Assembly: GCA_905221605.1 (NCBI GenBank)
Contig: CAJNDS010002607.1
Location: forward strand, 1-64,000
DNA: 64,000 bases
Source of the DNA: Symbiodinium natans
Lineage: Eukaryota; Sar; Dinophyceae; Suessiales; Symbiodiniaceae
Direction: 5' to 3'
Part shown: in pieces, positions 45,652-54,273 of the stretch
Numbering within the stretch: the stretch's first letter is position 1
Layout: every line of letters starts with the position of its first letter
The notes under the pieces: model-generated
The model's database searches: none
Told to the model about the DNA's origin: nothing
The model's input: only the letters and a program-made list of their open reading frames with translations
Translations under genes and position numbers: made by a program

Positions 45652-45829
45652 CTTAGTTAGCTCAGCCTGTCGAGGCAAAATCTTCGCGCGGGCGACATTT
45701 CATCATAACGGGGAGACCCTACGTACAGCCCTAAATCCGCAGCATCCTAAACCCCAAGCATCGTCAAACCCGGTGTGCCACTAAGGGGCCCCTAACCCCT
45801 GAACATCCCCGAACCCTTAACCCTCAAAG

Positions 45830-46218
45830 GCACCTGGAGGCATCCAGGCTCCAGGCCTTGCTGAAGGCCGTGTCGCACGTAGACCAGAACACGGAGTCCT
45901 GCTTGGAGATGCTGATCCTGACGTACATATGGGGTTCTTGTTGTTTCAGATACCCAAACAATGGGGTTTCAAATCCCGGAACCCTCCTCCAGGTGCCAAC
46001 ATGTTTGACATGCCATGATATTTCGTGGCTCTTCTTCGCTTCAGGGCTGCACAATAGGGGCTATGCGCAAGGTCGTCAGGAGGGGCTCGGAGTGCGCTGC
46101 GACGGAGAACGAGGTTTCGGGGAAGGAGCAGGATGCCCAGGATGCCCAGATGCAACTCCCCGTTGAGACAGGGGCCGGCCAAGACTATCGGCCAGATTCG
46201 AAGCGCGGTGCAGCGTAA
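45830..46218 (+). CDS. Candidate three-exon gene end, 27 and 52 nt introns
   Basis: Exons about 45830-45922, 45950-45992 and 46045-46218 join through two GT-AG introns, one of 27 nt (GTACATATGG to GTTGTTTCAG) and one of 52 nt (GTGCCAAC to TTCGCTTCAG), both in phase. The peptide includes RLQALLKAVSHVDQNTESCL and, near the end, an acidic, glutamine-rich stretch (EVSGKEQDAQDAQMQLPVE). The 5' side opens directly after CCCGAACCCTTAACCCTCAAAG, a telomere-like sequence ending in an acceptor, so an upstream exon is expected. A minus frame (45946-46401) overlaps the last exon. No family was recognised. Confidence 0.4.
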
Positions 46219-46476
46219 GCTTTGCGTGAGCGCTTGCATCAGAGTAGGACCGGTCATGGGATGTCTTGGGGCGCGTATGCGGTTAACATGGTTTGGGGTT
46301 GGCTTGAGCATCAGGTTCCTTTTTCGGACAAGCCATAGTTGTGCTGGCATCCTCACTGCAGGTGCAAAACCTCCAGTATTCCTGATGATACTTGGGTGCA
46401 TGTGGCATTGGTCATGATCATAGTCGCAGTGCTTGGAGTACGGGAGTGTTTAAAGGGTTTGTTCAGGTAGGTTTAC

Positions 46477-46705
46477 CAAAGTTTGCCAGTCCGCACCGAG
46501 CAGAAAGGCTTCAAATGGCCGAGCGCGTACCCGCCATACCCTCCCCACCTCCACCACCACAAAACGTTCCCGAGATAACCTGTGGGTGAGAGAGAGCCAC
46601 ATCCACGGCCACTTGTTGTGGCTGCCCAGTCTCTTGTCTCTTTGCCGACCCTGCTCAAACAAAGAGTTGACCGCCTTTCCACCGAGACAAGCTTTAGCGA
46701 TCGGG
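46477..46705 (-). CDS. Candidate internal exons, 33 nt intron
   Basis: An exon ending at 46613 (contains GGKAVNSLFEQGRQRDKRL) joins 46579-46477 across a 33 nt GT-AG intron with a good pyrimidine tract (GTGGCCGTGG to CTCACCCACAG). The second exon reads ERFVVVEVGRVWRVRARPFE and ends at a GTAAAC donor after LLGADWQTL. Alternating charged and hydrophobic residues suggest beta strands. Telomere-like words lie just outside on both sides (46705 and 46455). The remaining exons were not located. Confidence 0.38.
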
Positions 46706-47295
46706 TTTTGAGAGTAGGATCGAGTGCGCCCTAAAACAGGTATGCAGAAACAGAGCGGCGCGATGTGGGTGATAGGCAGAGTGAAAGGCGCCTGGTGGCT
46801 TTTTCAAGGAACCCTAGGTGGGCAGGACTTGCATGTTTTGCTGGCACTCAACCGCACCGCAGTCCGACTTTGTTGTCGCTATAGCAGAAAAGACTTCTAG
46901 GCCGTCGCTACGTTCGCATGGATGTGCAGGGCCTTGAGCTTTTCGGCTGCGAAACTAGGAGTTCCTGATTGGGTCCTTTTTGAAAGGTTCCTAGTAGGGA
47001 TCAGGGGTCCCAACTTATCGTCAACGCCTATATAGTACTGCTATGTGCGATATATGTGTGTGTGTATGTATGCGCACGAGTATACTACCATTTTATACTG
47101 CTGTATACTGTATACCATTGTACTATTGCTACTTCTATTTTCTGACTTGTATACTAATATAGACCTGTATAATCTACACCTTTGCTTGGCCTGCGACGCA
47201 GCCAAGTTGCTTGTTGACTCCCGAGCAGCCCGCCGAAAGCTCCCCCGAAAATGCCAGCTTCCCTTTGCCTGCAGATGCAGATCATTGAAGGTAGC
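46706..47295. other. No supportable gene
   Basis: About 590 bp. A TG-rich and TA-rich patch at 47045-47165 gives a hydrophobic plus frame that is compositional rather than coding. Confidence 0.4.
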
Positions 47296-47630
47296 TCATG
47301 GTGCCTGGCGCATCACTTTCTGCACAGTACATGTCATTGTCGACAGAGCTGAGAGGCCGTTGCTGCCGTAGATGATGACGGGCTTCGCCACTGTCACAAA
47401 CTGATTTTTCGCAATGGTCCCGTCCGGGTGAGATGCATCCTTCATGCGCCCCTCCGTCCCGATCCTTGCAACTGTCTGCTGGACAAGAAACCGAGTTTAG
47501 GGAGTTTAGGGAGTCTGGGCCAGTCTAGGGCGATGACAAGCGCAAGGGTCTCCAACATGTGCATAGAAGTGGCATGCACGTTGAAGTGTCGACTGCTCGT
47601 CGGCTGTCTCCGTATGTAATCGTGACCTGG
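47296..47630 (-). CDS. Candidate gene end, exon 47478-47296 well framed
   Basis: After the acceptor GGTTTCTTGTCCAG the exon 47478-47296 gives 60 residues and a stop: TVARIGTEGRMKDASHPDG, AKNQFVTVAKPVIIYGSNG, TMTCTVQKVMRQAP. The 59 nt intron (47537-47479) contains CCCTAAACTCCCTAAACTC. Upstream, in phase, the frame reads HFNVHATSMHMLETLAL. The strand-like middle (QFVTVAKPVIIYG) suggests a beta domain. Exon 48299-48217 on the same strand may belong to the same gene. No family was recognised. Confidence 0.4.
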
Positions 47631-48216
47631 TAAGGCGTTCCTTAGCAGCGCATCTCAGGAAAATACAGTTCCCTTAGTTCCCTTGAGCTGTTCTGTGACC
47701 CTCTGCTCGCCAAAAGCTCCGGCATCGGTGGCCGGCATCTCGATCTCCCACCTCGATCCTGAACACACCTAAGCTTCTAAGCTGGAGGATTCCACGAATT
47801 GTTGGGGAAAGGGGCTGAGGGTTTGGGGTGTTTACTTATGGTCTAGGGATGGTGGGACTGTGTTTTTGGGACTGTGACTGTCAAACCGCATGGCTACGGC
47901 AAGGCGCGTTGCTTGGATCGATCATCAAGCTCTGCTTGCTCGCATCAGATTCGGAATCTGTGATGCTGACATCCTCGAATTGCAACCTGGCCTGAGCTCT
48001 CTGAGAAAATGATCGGACAACTTTGCCGACAAAGGCACGTCTCAATCTTCATCGGGAAATGCAGCAGTCAATGGTCAAGCTCAATCCTTCCCTGTGCTTT
48101 GCGGAGCGTTGTTTAAATTCCCCTTGTCGTTACGTTCCAACCGTTCTGCCCCATGCTTCCTCTTCCTTACGCCCAGAGCAGGTTCCGAATCCAAGGCCCT
48201 GGCATTCATTCGGAAC

Positions 48217-48299
48217 CTCTCCTCAAATGTCAGGCGCACGATACCCGACTGCTTTGCCGTGAGATGCAACGTCTTGGTGGTGAAGTCATGCCTGAGATC
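48217..48299 (-). CDS. Candidate exon upstream of the previous gene
   Basis: Bounded by an acceptor GCCCTGTCTTGCAG and a donor GAGAG|GTTCCG, it reads DLRHDFTTKTLHLTAKQSGI and VRLTFEE. A plus frame (48153-48461) competes for the same bases. It is 0.6 kb from the next same-strand exon, so linkage is only inferred. Confidence 0.3.
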
Positions 48300-49237
48300 C
48301 TGCAAGACAGGGCCCTCCACACCATTTTGCCCCAAACGCGATCTTTAATCCTAAACGCCCCAACACGCCTCCACTCAAAAACAATGGCGACTATTCAGCA
48401 TGTTGCGGGGCTGCACGGAAGGGGGCAGCTGTTGGCGAATCTCGGGAAATTTCCACCCTAAGCCCTCTTTTGCTTCTGGTGGCCTACTCTCCAAACCCCA
48501 TAAACCCTAAACCATGCAGTGCCGGAACGCAGCTCAGACCTGCATCCTGCCTATCCCAGTGAGATCGTCTGGTCATCAAATGGGCAGTCCAAGTGCCCGG
48601 TCCTGCATTTCAGTAAATTCCGTGCCCAAGGACCTTAGCCAACTTCTTGAAGGCCCATCAGAGCAGAAAAGAACAGAAGCCATGAAAACAGTGGGCTCAG
48701 GGTCCGACACCCTATAAGCCTTAAATCCTTAACGGACCAAGAAGCACTTTGAGCTTGGCATTGCCTTGTGCACAAATCCGCGAGACTGTCTCCATTGGCG
48801 TGTGAGATCTGCGTCGGCGTCGGCGCCGTGCTCCAAAGTTAACCGTGCAGCTGCTGTCGCCAGCCACACCATTGGAGTTCGCACATTTCCCACCTTAATA
48901 GGGGTTTAGAGTTCACGGCTCATGGAACCTTCGCATGCCAAAACAATGCAGATCTTAGCTTCAAGCAAAAGGAAGAGGATTCTCTTTCATTCAAAGAGGT
49001 TTCTCTTTGTTTCTGAGTCCTCTCTTCCTTGCTTCCCTCTCCTTCTCCTTCTCCCTCTCCCTCTCCCCCTCCTCCCCCTCTCTCTCTCCGCCGGGCGGCT
49101 ATCGGAGAGGCAAAGGCATGCTATACTTTGGTGCGTTGCTGGACAGTTCGGAGCGGATCGCGAGTCGGGGCCCGTCGAGGTTCTTGGAGCCCAGTATCGA
49201 TCTTAAATAAGGGTCCCTTTTCCAGGTGTTGCTAGTG
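48300..49237. other. No supportable gene; pyrimidine-rich tract
   Basis: About 940 bp. 49021-49090 is a long CT-rich tract (CTCTCCTTCTCC words), which gives Ser/Pro/Leu-rich frames. Telomere-like words lie at 48500-48512 and 48897-48910. Confidence 0.4.
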
Positions 49238-49771
49238 TCAAGGAGACCCAACCGAAAAAAGACAAAGCAGCACCACTGGGCTTCCAAGGCTCTTCACCAC
49301 CAGGTTCTTATGGCTTGTGGAACAAATCGCGCGTGCCCGTGTCATTGCTGAGAGACACATCGCACGGACTTTGCACCTCCCTGATCCATTACATTCCACC
49401 CTGCAGCCGGAGGAATCGCACTGCCTTAGGCTGCCGATCGCGCTCCCCGCTTCTATCACCTCAATCAACTTGAAAGGAAAAACGCCCTGCACGCCTTTAA
49501 TAGCTTTCGAGGCACCACTGTCGCACAACGTCGTTGAAGCCAGTGGACTCCAAGCGCCTGATCCCAATTGGATTGAAGCCGCTCGGACAGGTCGACTTGG
49601 CGGTATACCCGGATCCAAGGTCTTTGTCGATAAGTGTCCCTTCCGTCACTTCAGCGTGTTGGATGCATGCTGTCTTGATCTTAATCCTGTCCCGTTGGCT
49701 CAATGCCCGGCACGCAGTGTTGGAGCAGTCGATTTGATGCAGGCCTTGCACTGTCAAATTTTGCAACCCAA
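49238..49771 (-). CDS. Candidate Cys-rich gene with SSGCR motif (copy 1)
   Basis: Exon 49771-49530 follows a TTTTGTTGGCAG acceptor and reads LQNLTVQGLHQIDCSN, RIKIKTACIQHAEVTEGTL and CPSGFNPIGIRRLE. A 43 nt GT-AG intron joins it in phase to 49486-49238, which reads FPFKLIEVIEAGSAIGSLRQ, then CDSSGCRVEC, and ends at a TGA. Cysteines are frequent. The motif C-D-SSGCR-V-EC recurs as C-S-SSGCR-A-EC in the minus-strand candidate at 50837-51500, with synonymous changes in most shared codons, which supports coding. The plus frame 49317-49850 (177 codons) is its antisense shadow. Function unknown; the cysteines suggest a secreted or disulfide-bonded protein, but no signal peptide is visible because the 5' exon is missing. 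Confidence 0.48.
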
Positions 49772-50352
49772 CTGCCAACAAAAGAGCGCTTTGCGGCTTA
49801 CTGCAGCGGAAGTGGCTTTTACCCACGCTTCGTCCTCCTCTTATGTCTGAGAGGAGTTCCATGCGTCGAAGCCCCGCGGCCTCCGCATCGCAGCTTCTTG
49901 CTATGTTGCTTTCAGTTTGCAGCCTTGCAGAGCACTATCTCCCCTCCCCCCCAACAAAATGAACAATCGCAGTGCCAGGTCCATTTCGGTCCCCCCCGCC
50001 CCCCTCCCCTTAATTACGTTTGGAAGAGATTTGCAAGCCCGGCTCTCCCGTGTGACCCTCTGCACCTTGTAGCCCGATGGGCACTCCTTAGGCAGGCGGA
50101 GTAAGACTCCCTGAACATCCAAAGCCTTAAAGCCAAAGCCAAAGCGAAGTTGCACTAATTCAGCCCTGGGTCCGACCACGGGGTCCACGCATTTGCAGCG
50201 TTAGACGTCTTCTCTGGGCCGTCGGTCACTTGAGAAGATGGAGCTTTGATGCAGTTGGGCTTGATCTGGCACTTATCATTGGCGCCTCAGATGCCAGGGT
50301 TTAGGGCATCTTGCAAGACACAAGTAGCTCATGTATGGAAATTATAATTTGT
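49772..50352. other. No supportable gene
   Basis: About 580 bp between the Cys-rich candidate and the 60 bp repeat. CCCCTCCCCCC runs occur at 49940-50010. Any 5' exon of the downstream gene should lie here but was not identified. Confidence 0.4.
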
Positions 50353-50700
50353 AAAGCCGGCCCCAAGGCCAGCATCATGAGCATCAGCTGCGGGCCCCTT
50401 TGGCGTAAAGCAGGCCTCAAGGCCAGCATCACGAGCATCAATTGCGAGCCCTTCCCCTTGAAACCGGCCTCAGGGCCAACATCATGAGCATCAGCTGTGG
50501 GCCCTTTCACCTGAATCTCGCCTCAAGGCTGCAGTCCCTTTTGTTTAAAGCCGGCCCAAAGGCCAGCATCACGAGCATCAGCTGCGGGCCCTTCCCCTTC
50601 AAACCGGCCTCAGGGCCAGCATCATAAGCATCAGCTGTGGGCCCTTTCACCTGAATCCGGCATCGGCCAGCATCACGAGCAGGCCCCGTTGGCGTAAAGG
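50353..50700. repeat. About 60 bp repeat with GAGCATCAGC core, six copies
   Basis: Each unit carries GGCCAGCATCA(T/C)GAGCATCA followed by GCTGCGGGCCC-like sequence and a GTAAAGC, TTGAAACC or CTGAATC linker to GGCCT(C)A(A/G)GG. Unit lengths vary between about 55 and 70 bp. The reverse complement of the core, CTGATGCTCATGATGCT, is the core of the 107 bp repeat at 9651-10085, so the two arrays share an ancestor. Confidence 0.9.
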
Positions 50701-50836
50701 TCTCTTTTGAATGTAAACCTGCACTAGAAGTACGTAAGCAGCTTGACTTCCAGGCTCTATATGCACATGAGCTACAACTTGAAGACTTCCATGTATTATA
50801 CTTAGGGTACCAAAAGCCCTTAAATTAGCAAAACCC

Positions 50837-51500
50837 TCATGACCTGGGCATCAAGCCGAAACTAAAATTTTCGGCGCCACCAATTCCTGCAAAGTTCCAA
50901 GCATGAGCAATTGCAAAACCTAAAGTCGAAGATAAGGCGCACTCAGCTCTGCACCCGCTAGAGGAGCATTCAAATTTCTTCCTGATTAGCTCACATGGTG
51001 TCGCCATCTGACTCTGCACTCAAGCTTGCAAGGCTGCCAACCAAAGCACCAGGCTTTTCCCTAACGTGTCTGCAAGTGATCTTGCTGAAGTGGCCACCAA
51101 AAAGGACCACAAAGGTTTCTTAAACTAAGACAAAGCATCACAACAGGCTTGATTTCGCGGCATATCCACGCAACAGACCTTCGCCGTTCATATTCTCTCC
51201 AGCCTGTGCAGGTACACGTGCTGCCCGAAAACAGGATGATGCGATGATTCGGCGATGATGGAAGGTTTCTGCTCAGACCGCATGCGAACAAGGTGCCACA
51301 GCCAAACTTGCCAGAATTGCCTGGCCTGCAAGAAGACCTCTGTCACCACAGGTCTCCGAGTAGTAGTCCGAGTTGGTGTTGCCTCTTGATATGTTGAGCT
51401 GCAATTTTAATGGATGAAAACGCAGCAAAAGCAGAAAAAAACACTGGTGCATCTTGGTGAGCGGCTTGTCCAACCCTAAGCCTAAGCCCTAAACTGTGTG
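50837..51500 (-). CDS. Candidate Cys-rich gene with SSGCR motif (copy 2)
   Basis: The terminal frame, closing at a TGA at 50837, reads CELIRKKFECSSSGCRAEC and then LGFAIAHAWNFAGIGG. The ten-residue motif matches the candidate at 49238-49771. Upstream on the same strand are an exon after AAAATTGCAG (NISRGNTNSDYYSETCGD, about 51402-51345) and a frame reading ARQFWQVWLWHLVRMRSEQK (about 51330-51270). Exon order and intermediate introns between 51200 and 51020 are unresolved; one join would need a 14 nt intron, which I do not trust. Telomere-like words (CCCTAAGCCTAAGCCCTAAA) and a G15 run at 51501-51515 lie at the upstream edge. Confidence 0.4.
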
Positions 51501-51922
51501 TGGGGGGGGGGGGGGGTCGGTGTCGGTGTTGGCGGTGGAGCAATTGACCTCCAGATGGTCAAGGAGGCCCACTTCCTCCAGACCCCAACCAGGGCTTAGG
51601 TTTTCATCCGCCTGCCGATGGTTCTTGCAAAATTGTACACCCCGCCAAAGATTTCTCGCGTTTCGAAACCGTCGGCCCCGCTCTCACTACAGGACCCCCG
51701 AATAAGAGGTCGGAGAAAGAATGCTAGTACCCACTTCAGAACGCTGCGACATGTCTTAGACTTAAACTGGTGCTGATGCTTGAAAAGACATGAAAAGACC
51801 ACCTGAGAGATTGTGGTTTAGGTATCGAGTTCGGACTCGCAGCTTCGCCTCGGCAGCTGCCACCTTCAAAGCAGACCTTGTCGGTATTCCCTCCCTCCTG
51901 TCCTGTGGGGATACGCGCATTG
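51501..51922. other. Short exon-like frames only
   Basis: About 420 bp. Minus frames include LEEVGLLDHLEVNCS (about 51570-51525) and ESGADGFETREIFGGVYNF (51680-51625). These could be upstream exons of the SSGCR copy 2 gene. No reliable joins. Confidence 0.3.
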
Positions 51923-52568
51923 TCAGCTTAATTTGTCAGTGAAAAACGCGTGAAAAAAACACATGAAGAAGGAGGCGTATCGGCATATCGGCTGCTGCTC
52001 CTGTGACCCTCCTTGTGCCGGCGATGTTGTCGTACTGCACGTGGGCATGCCTCGCGAGCAGCCCTGAGTCAACTCTACCAAATGACCTTCTCCGCCTAAC
52101 ATGCCTAAAATAATGGACTCTTCACGGAAACTGCGAACTGTCGACCTCTCCCTGGGATCCTGGCACCTCAACTCGCCGTCGTCTTCGTCTTGAACTGAGT
52201 TTCGGAGGGAGTTGAAGGGGGGGCTTTGGGAATGCTTCGGAATGCTTCGGATTGCAGCTGATGCCCTTCCATCCCAGCTATGGCAGCTATGGCTATGGCA
52301 CGGCAAGAGGTGAAGCAGAATTTTGACAAAACCGCCGTAACGCTGATTGAGCGCTGACAAGAAACTCACAACCGTCTTTGACATGCCCGTCCAAGCGATG
52401 GCCAGTAGTGCAAATAGCATACTCCATCGAGTCCCACTTTCCACCAGACTCAGTTTTTTTGGAAGAAACGCTGAGGCAACTCTCCTGCTGACAACGCTCC
52501 ACTTCAGTAACCAATATTACAATATCACTAGTGGCTGTGCGATTTGCTGCATCAACATACGCCAACAT
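51923..52568 (-). CDS. Candidate coding region, two competing frames
   Basis: A 173-codon frame (52444-51923) begins with a hydrophobic segment, MLFALLAIAWTGMSKTV, possibly a signal or anchor. It ends with an acidic-to-polar part containing QDEDDGELRCQDPRERSTV. A second minus frame (52568-52293) reads VILVTEVERCQQESCL and SMEYAICTTGHRLDGHV. Both cannot be coding over the overlap, so an intron probably switches between them near 52300-52440. No family was recognised. Confidence 0.28.
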
Positions 52569-52602
52569 GGCTCGAAGTCACATCAAGCCTCCCCAGAAAG
52601 GA

Positions 52603-53243
52603 CTAGGTCCTTAGGTGATTCTCGGATTGCAGCTGAGAAACGCACGTCTTCATTGTCTTCAAGAACTGGCCTTCAGGGCATATCCTGGTGTAATAAGGAT
52701 GTCGGCGTCGAGTGTCTCCCATTTTTCTGAGGTAATATGCTGAATCGTAGCCGCCGAAGGTCACGCCAGCATGCAAGCTCGCAGGGGTGACAGCAACCTG
52801 GGAGGTTTGAAAAGGGTTCAGGCTGCTTTGGGCTGACAGTCCATCCGAGTCCATCCCAAGCATGTATTGCAGATGAAGTACACTTCGTCATAACTGTGCA
52901 GGGATCCGAAACCCCTCGTGCCGGACAGGAAGCATGGTCGGAAGGGCAAGTTGCCCACGCCGTCCAGCTCTCTTTGTTGCCTTCCTTGGTGGTTCCTCAG
53001 GTGCCAGATTACGTTCGCTAGAGGCGCACTGCAATCCAATCAGGGTGCCCGTCTAGGATTAAGAGCCAAGAAAAGGAAATGAGCATTATGCCTGGCTTTG
53101 GAACCAGACAAAAAAAAACCCTAAAGCCCGTGAAGCCCCTAAAGCCCTTAAGCCAATCTGCTATGAGCGCGGCCCGCTGGGGCCTGCGCCTTGCTTGACG
53201 TCCGCCCCGATCTTCCCGCCTGTGGCCTGATCGTGAGATCATG
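52603..53243 (-). CDS. Candidate gene end with GC-AG intron of 29 nt
   Basis: Exon about 53028-52827 (VIWHLRNHQGRQQRELDGVG, SYDEVYFICNTCLGW) joins 52797-52603 (LHAGVTFGGYDSAYYLRKMG, RICPEGQFLKTMKTC) across a 29 nt intron with a GC donor (AAA|GCAGCC) and CTCCCAG acceptor, in phase. The stop is at 52603. A possible first exon from an ATG at 53242 encodes an Arg-rich start (GHRREDRGGRQARRRPQRA) and runs into a GGCTTTAGGGGCTTC telomere-like intron at about 53130-53100. A further upstream frame, 53543-53313, contains CSHGIGWYESERKQLSGIVP. The link between these is not proven. Paired cysteines suggest disulfides or metal binding. No domain was recognised. Confidence 0.38.
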
Positions 53244-53916
53244 GACGGTTGAGGGCTGTCAGTAGCGGCCTGGGAACGAAATCAATGCAAAGTTCGCCGA
53301 GAACACAAGCTCTCAACCCAGAGAAACTGCTTCGATGACCGATGCACAGTGCAAGAAAAAAAGGCGGCCAACCAAGTAGAAACCTGCAATGAGAGCCAAC
53401 CCTGCCCAACAGGGATCTACAGGCACAATGCCTGACAGCTGCTTCCGCTCACTTTCGTACCACCCGATGCCGTGAGAGCACCGAAAGTTGGAACGGCCTC
53501 CGGATGCTCTTGAGTTAGGAGATGCTAAGACATTTAAGATCAAAACTTGGATTTCGTCTGTTAGGGATAACTCTCCACCTCAGGGGTAAATCCAGATCTT
53601 AGTGTATTCGGTGTCGTCGGGACATTCAGAGTCTCATCCGCACGGTCTTTTTCATCTCGTCCTCGGACGACTACACCGAACCACCACTTCGGACCGTCCA
53701 GGCTGTATGGCAGCACAAATCTCGTGACAAAGCCTGTGAGCCCGCTGCGACAACAACAGGACTCGAAGCAATCCTCTCAAACATTGCTAACTCCAACCTA
53801 CGTCACCGAAAAAAGGAAACCACATGTCCAGCAAAAATTGTGCTTCAACCCAAACCATGCCATGCCCACATTCTCTATCATTCTCTGCTTAACGTGACCT
53901 ATTGACCTATTGATGG

Positions 53917-54273
53917 TTAAAGGCGCAAGGCAAGAGCAACGCCGTGCTCAGAGCATCTGCTATCTGCTATGCTCTGCTTAGGCGCCTCGCACCGGACCAT
54001 GACGTGGTCAGAGGGGCAGTTCACGCTCACAAGGCAGCGGTCCTGCGAAATCTGCGAGAAAAGGAAGTGGCAGTGATAGCATGTGATAGCTATCCTCACA
54101 GTGCCTTTTCGAGCTTTGGGCTTCAGAGACGCTACGGCGACACGCCTGGGGCCTAGAGTGGCTTGTTGACCTGTGTAGCCTTTGCGGTGACTCAAGAATC
54201 GGCCGAGCTTGCTTGCTCTTTCTGTGCTCTGACCATGTCCACGCAGGAACCGTAAACCAGCGCTGGACAACAT
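53917..54273 (-). CDS. Candidate 118-residue ORF, unknown
   Basis: A single open frame from an ATG to a stop with KGTVRIAITCYHCHFLFSQ, CLVSVNCPSDHVMVRCEAPK and a hydrophobic end. A second minus frame (54403-54008) and a plus frame (54213-54599) overlap much of it, so the choice rests only on the evenness of composition. No known family. Confidence 0.25.
   Translation of the reverse strand: MLSSAGLRFLRGHGQSTERASKLGRFLSHRKGYTGQQATLGPRRVAVASLKPKARKGTVRIAITCYHCHFLFSQISQDRCLVSVNCPSDHVMVRCEAPKQSIADSRCSEHGVALALRL

Noticed and set aside
49317-49850. 177-codon plus-strand ORF
   Set aside because: It is antisense to the minus-strand exons that carry the SSGCR motif conserved at a second locus.
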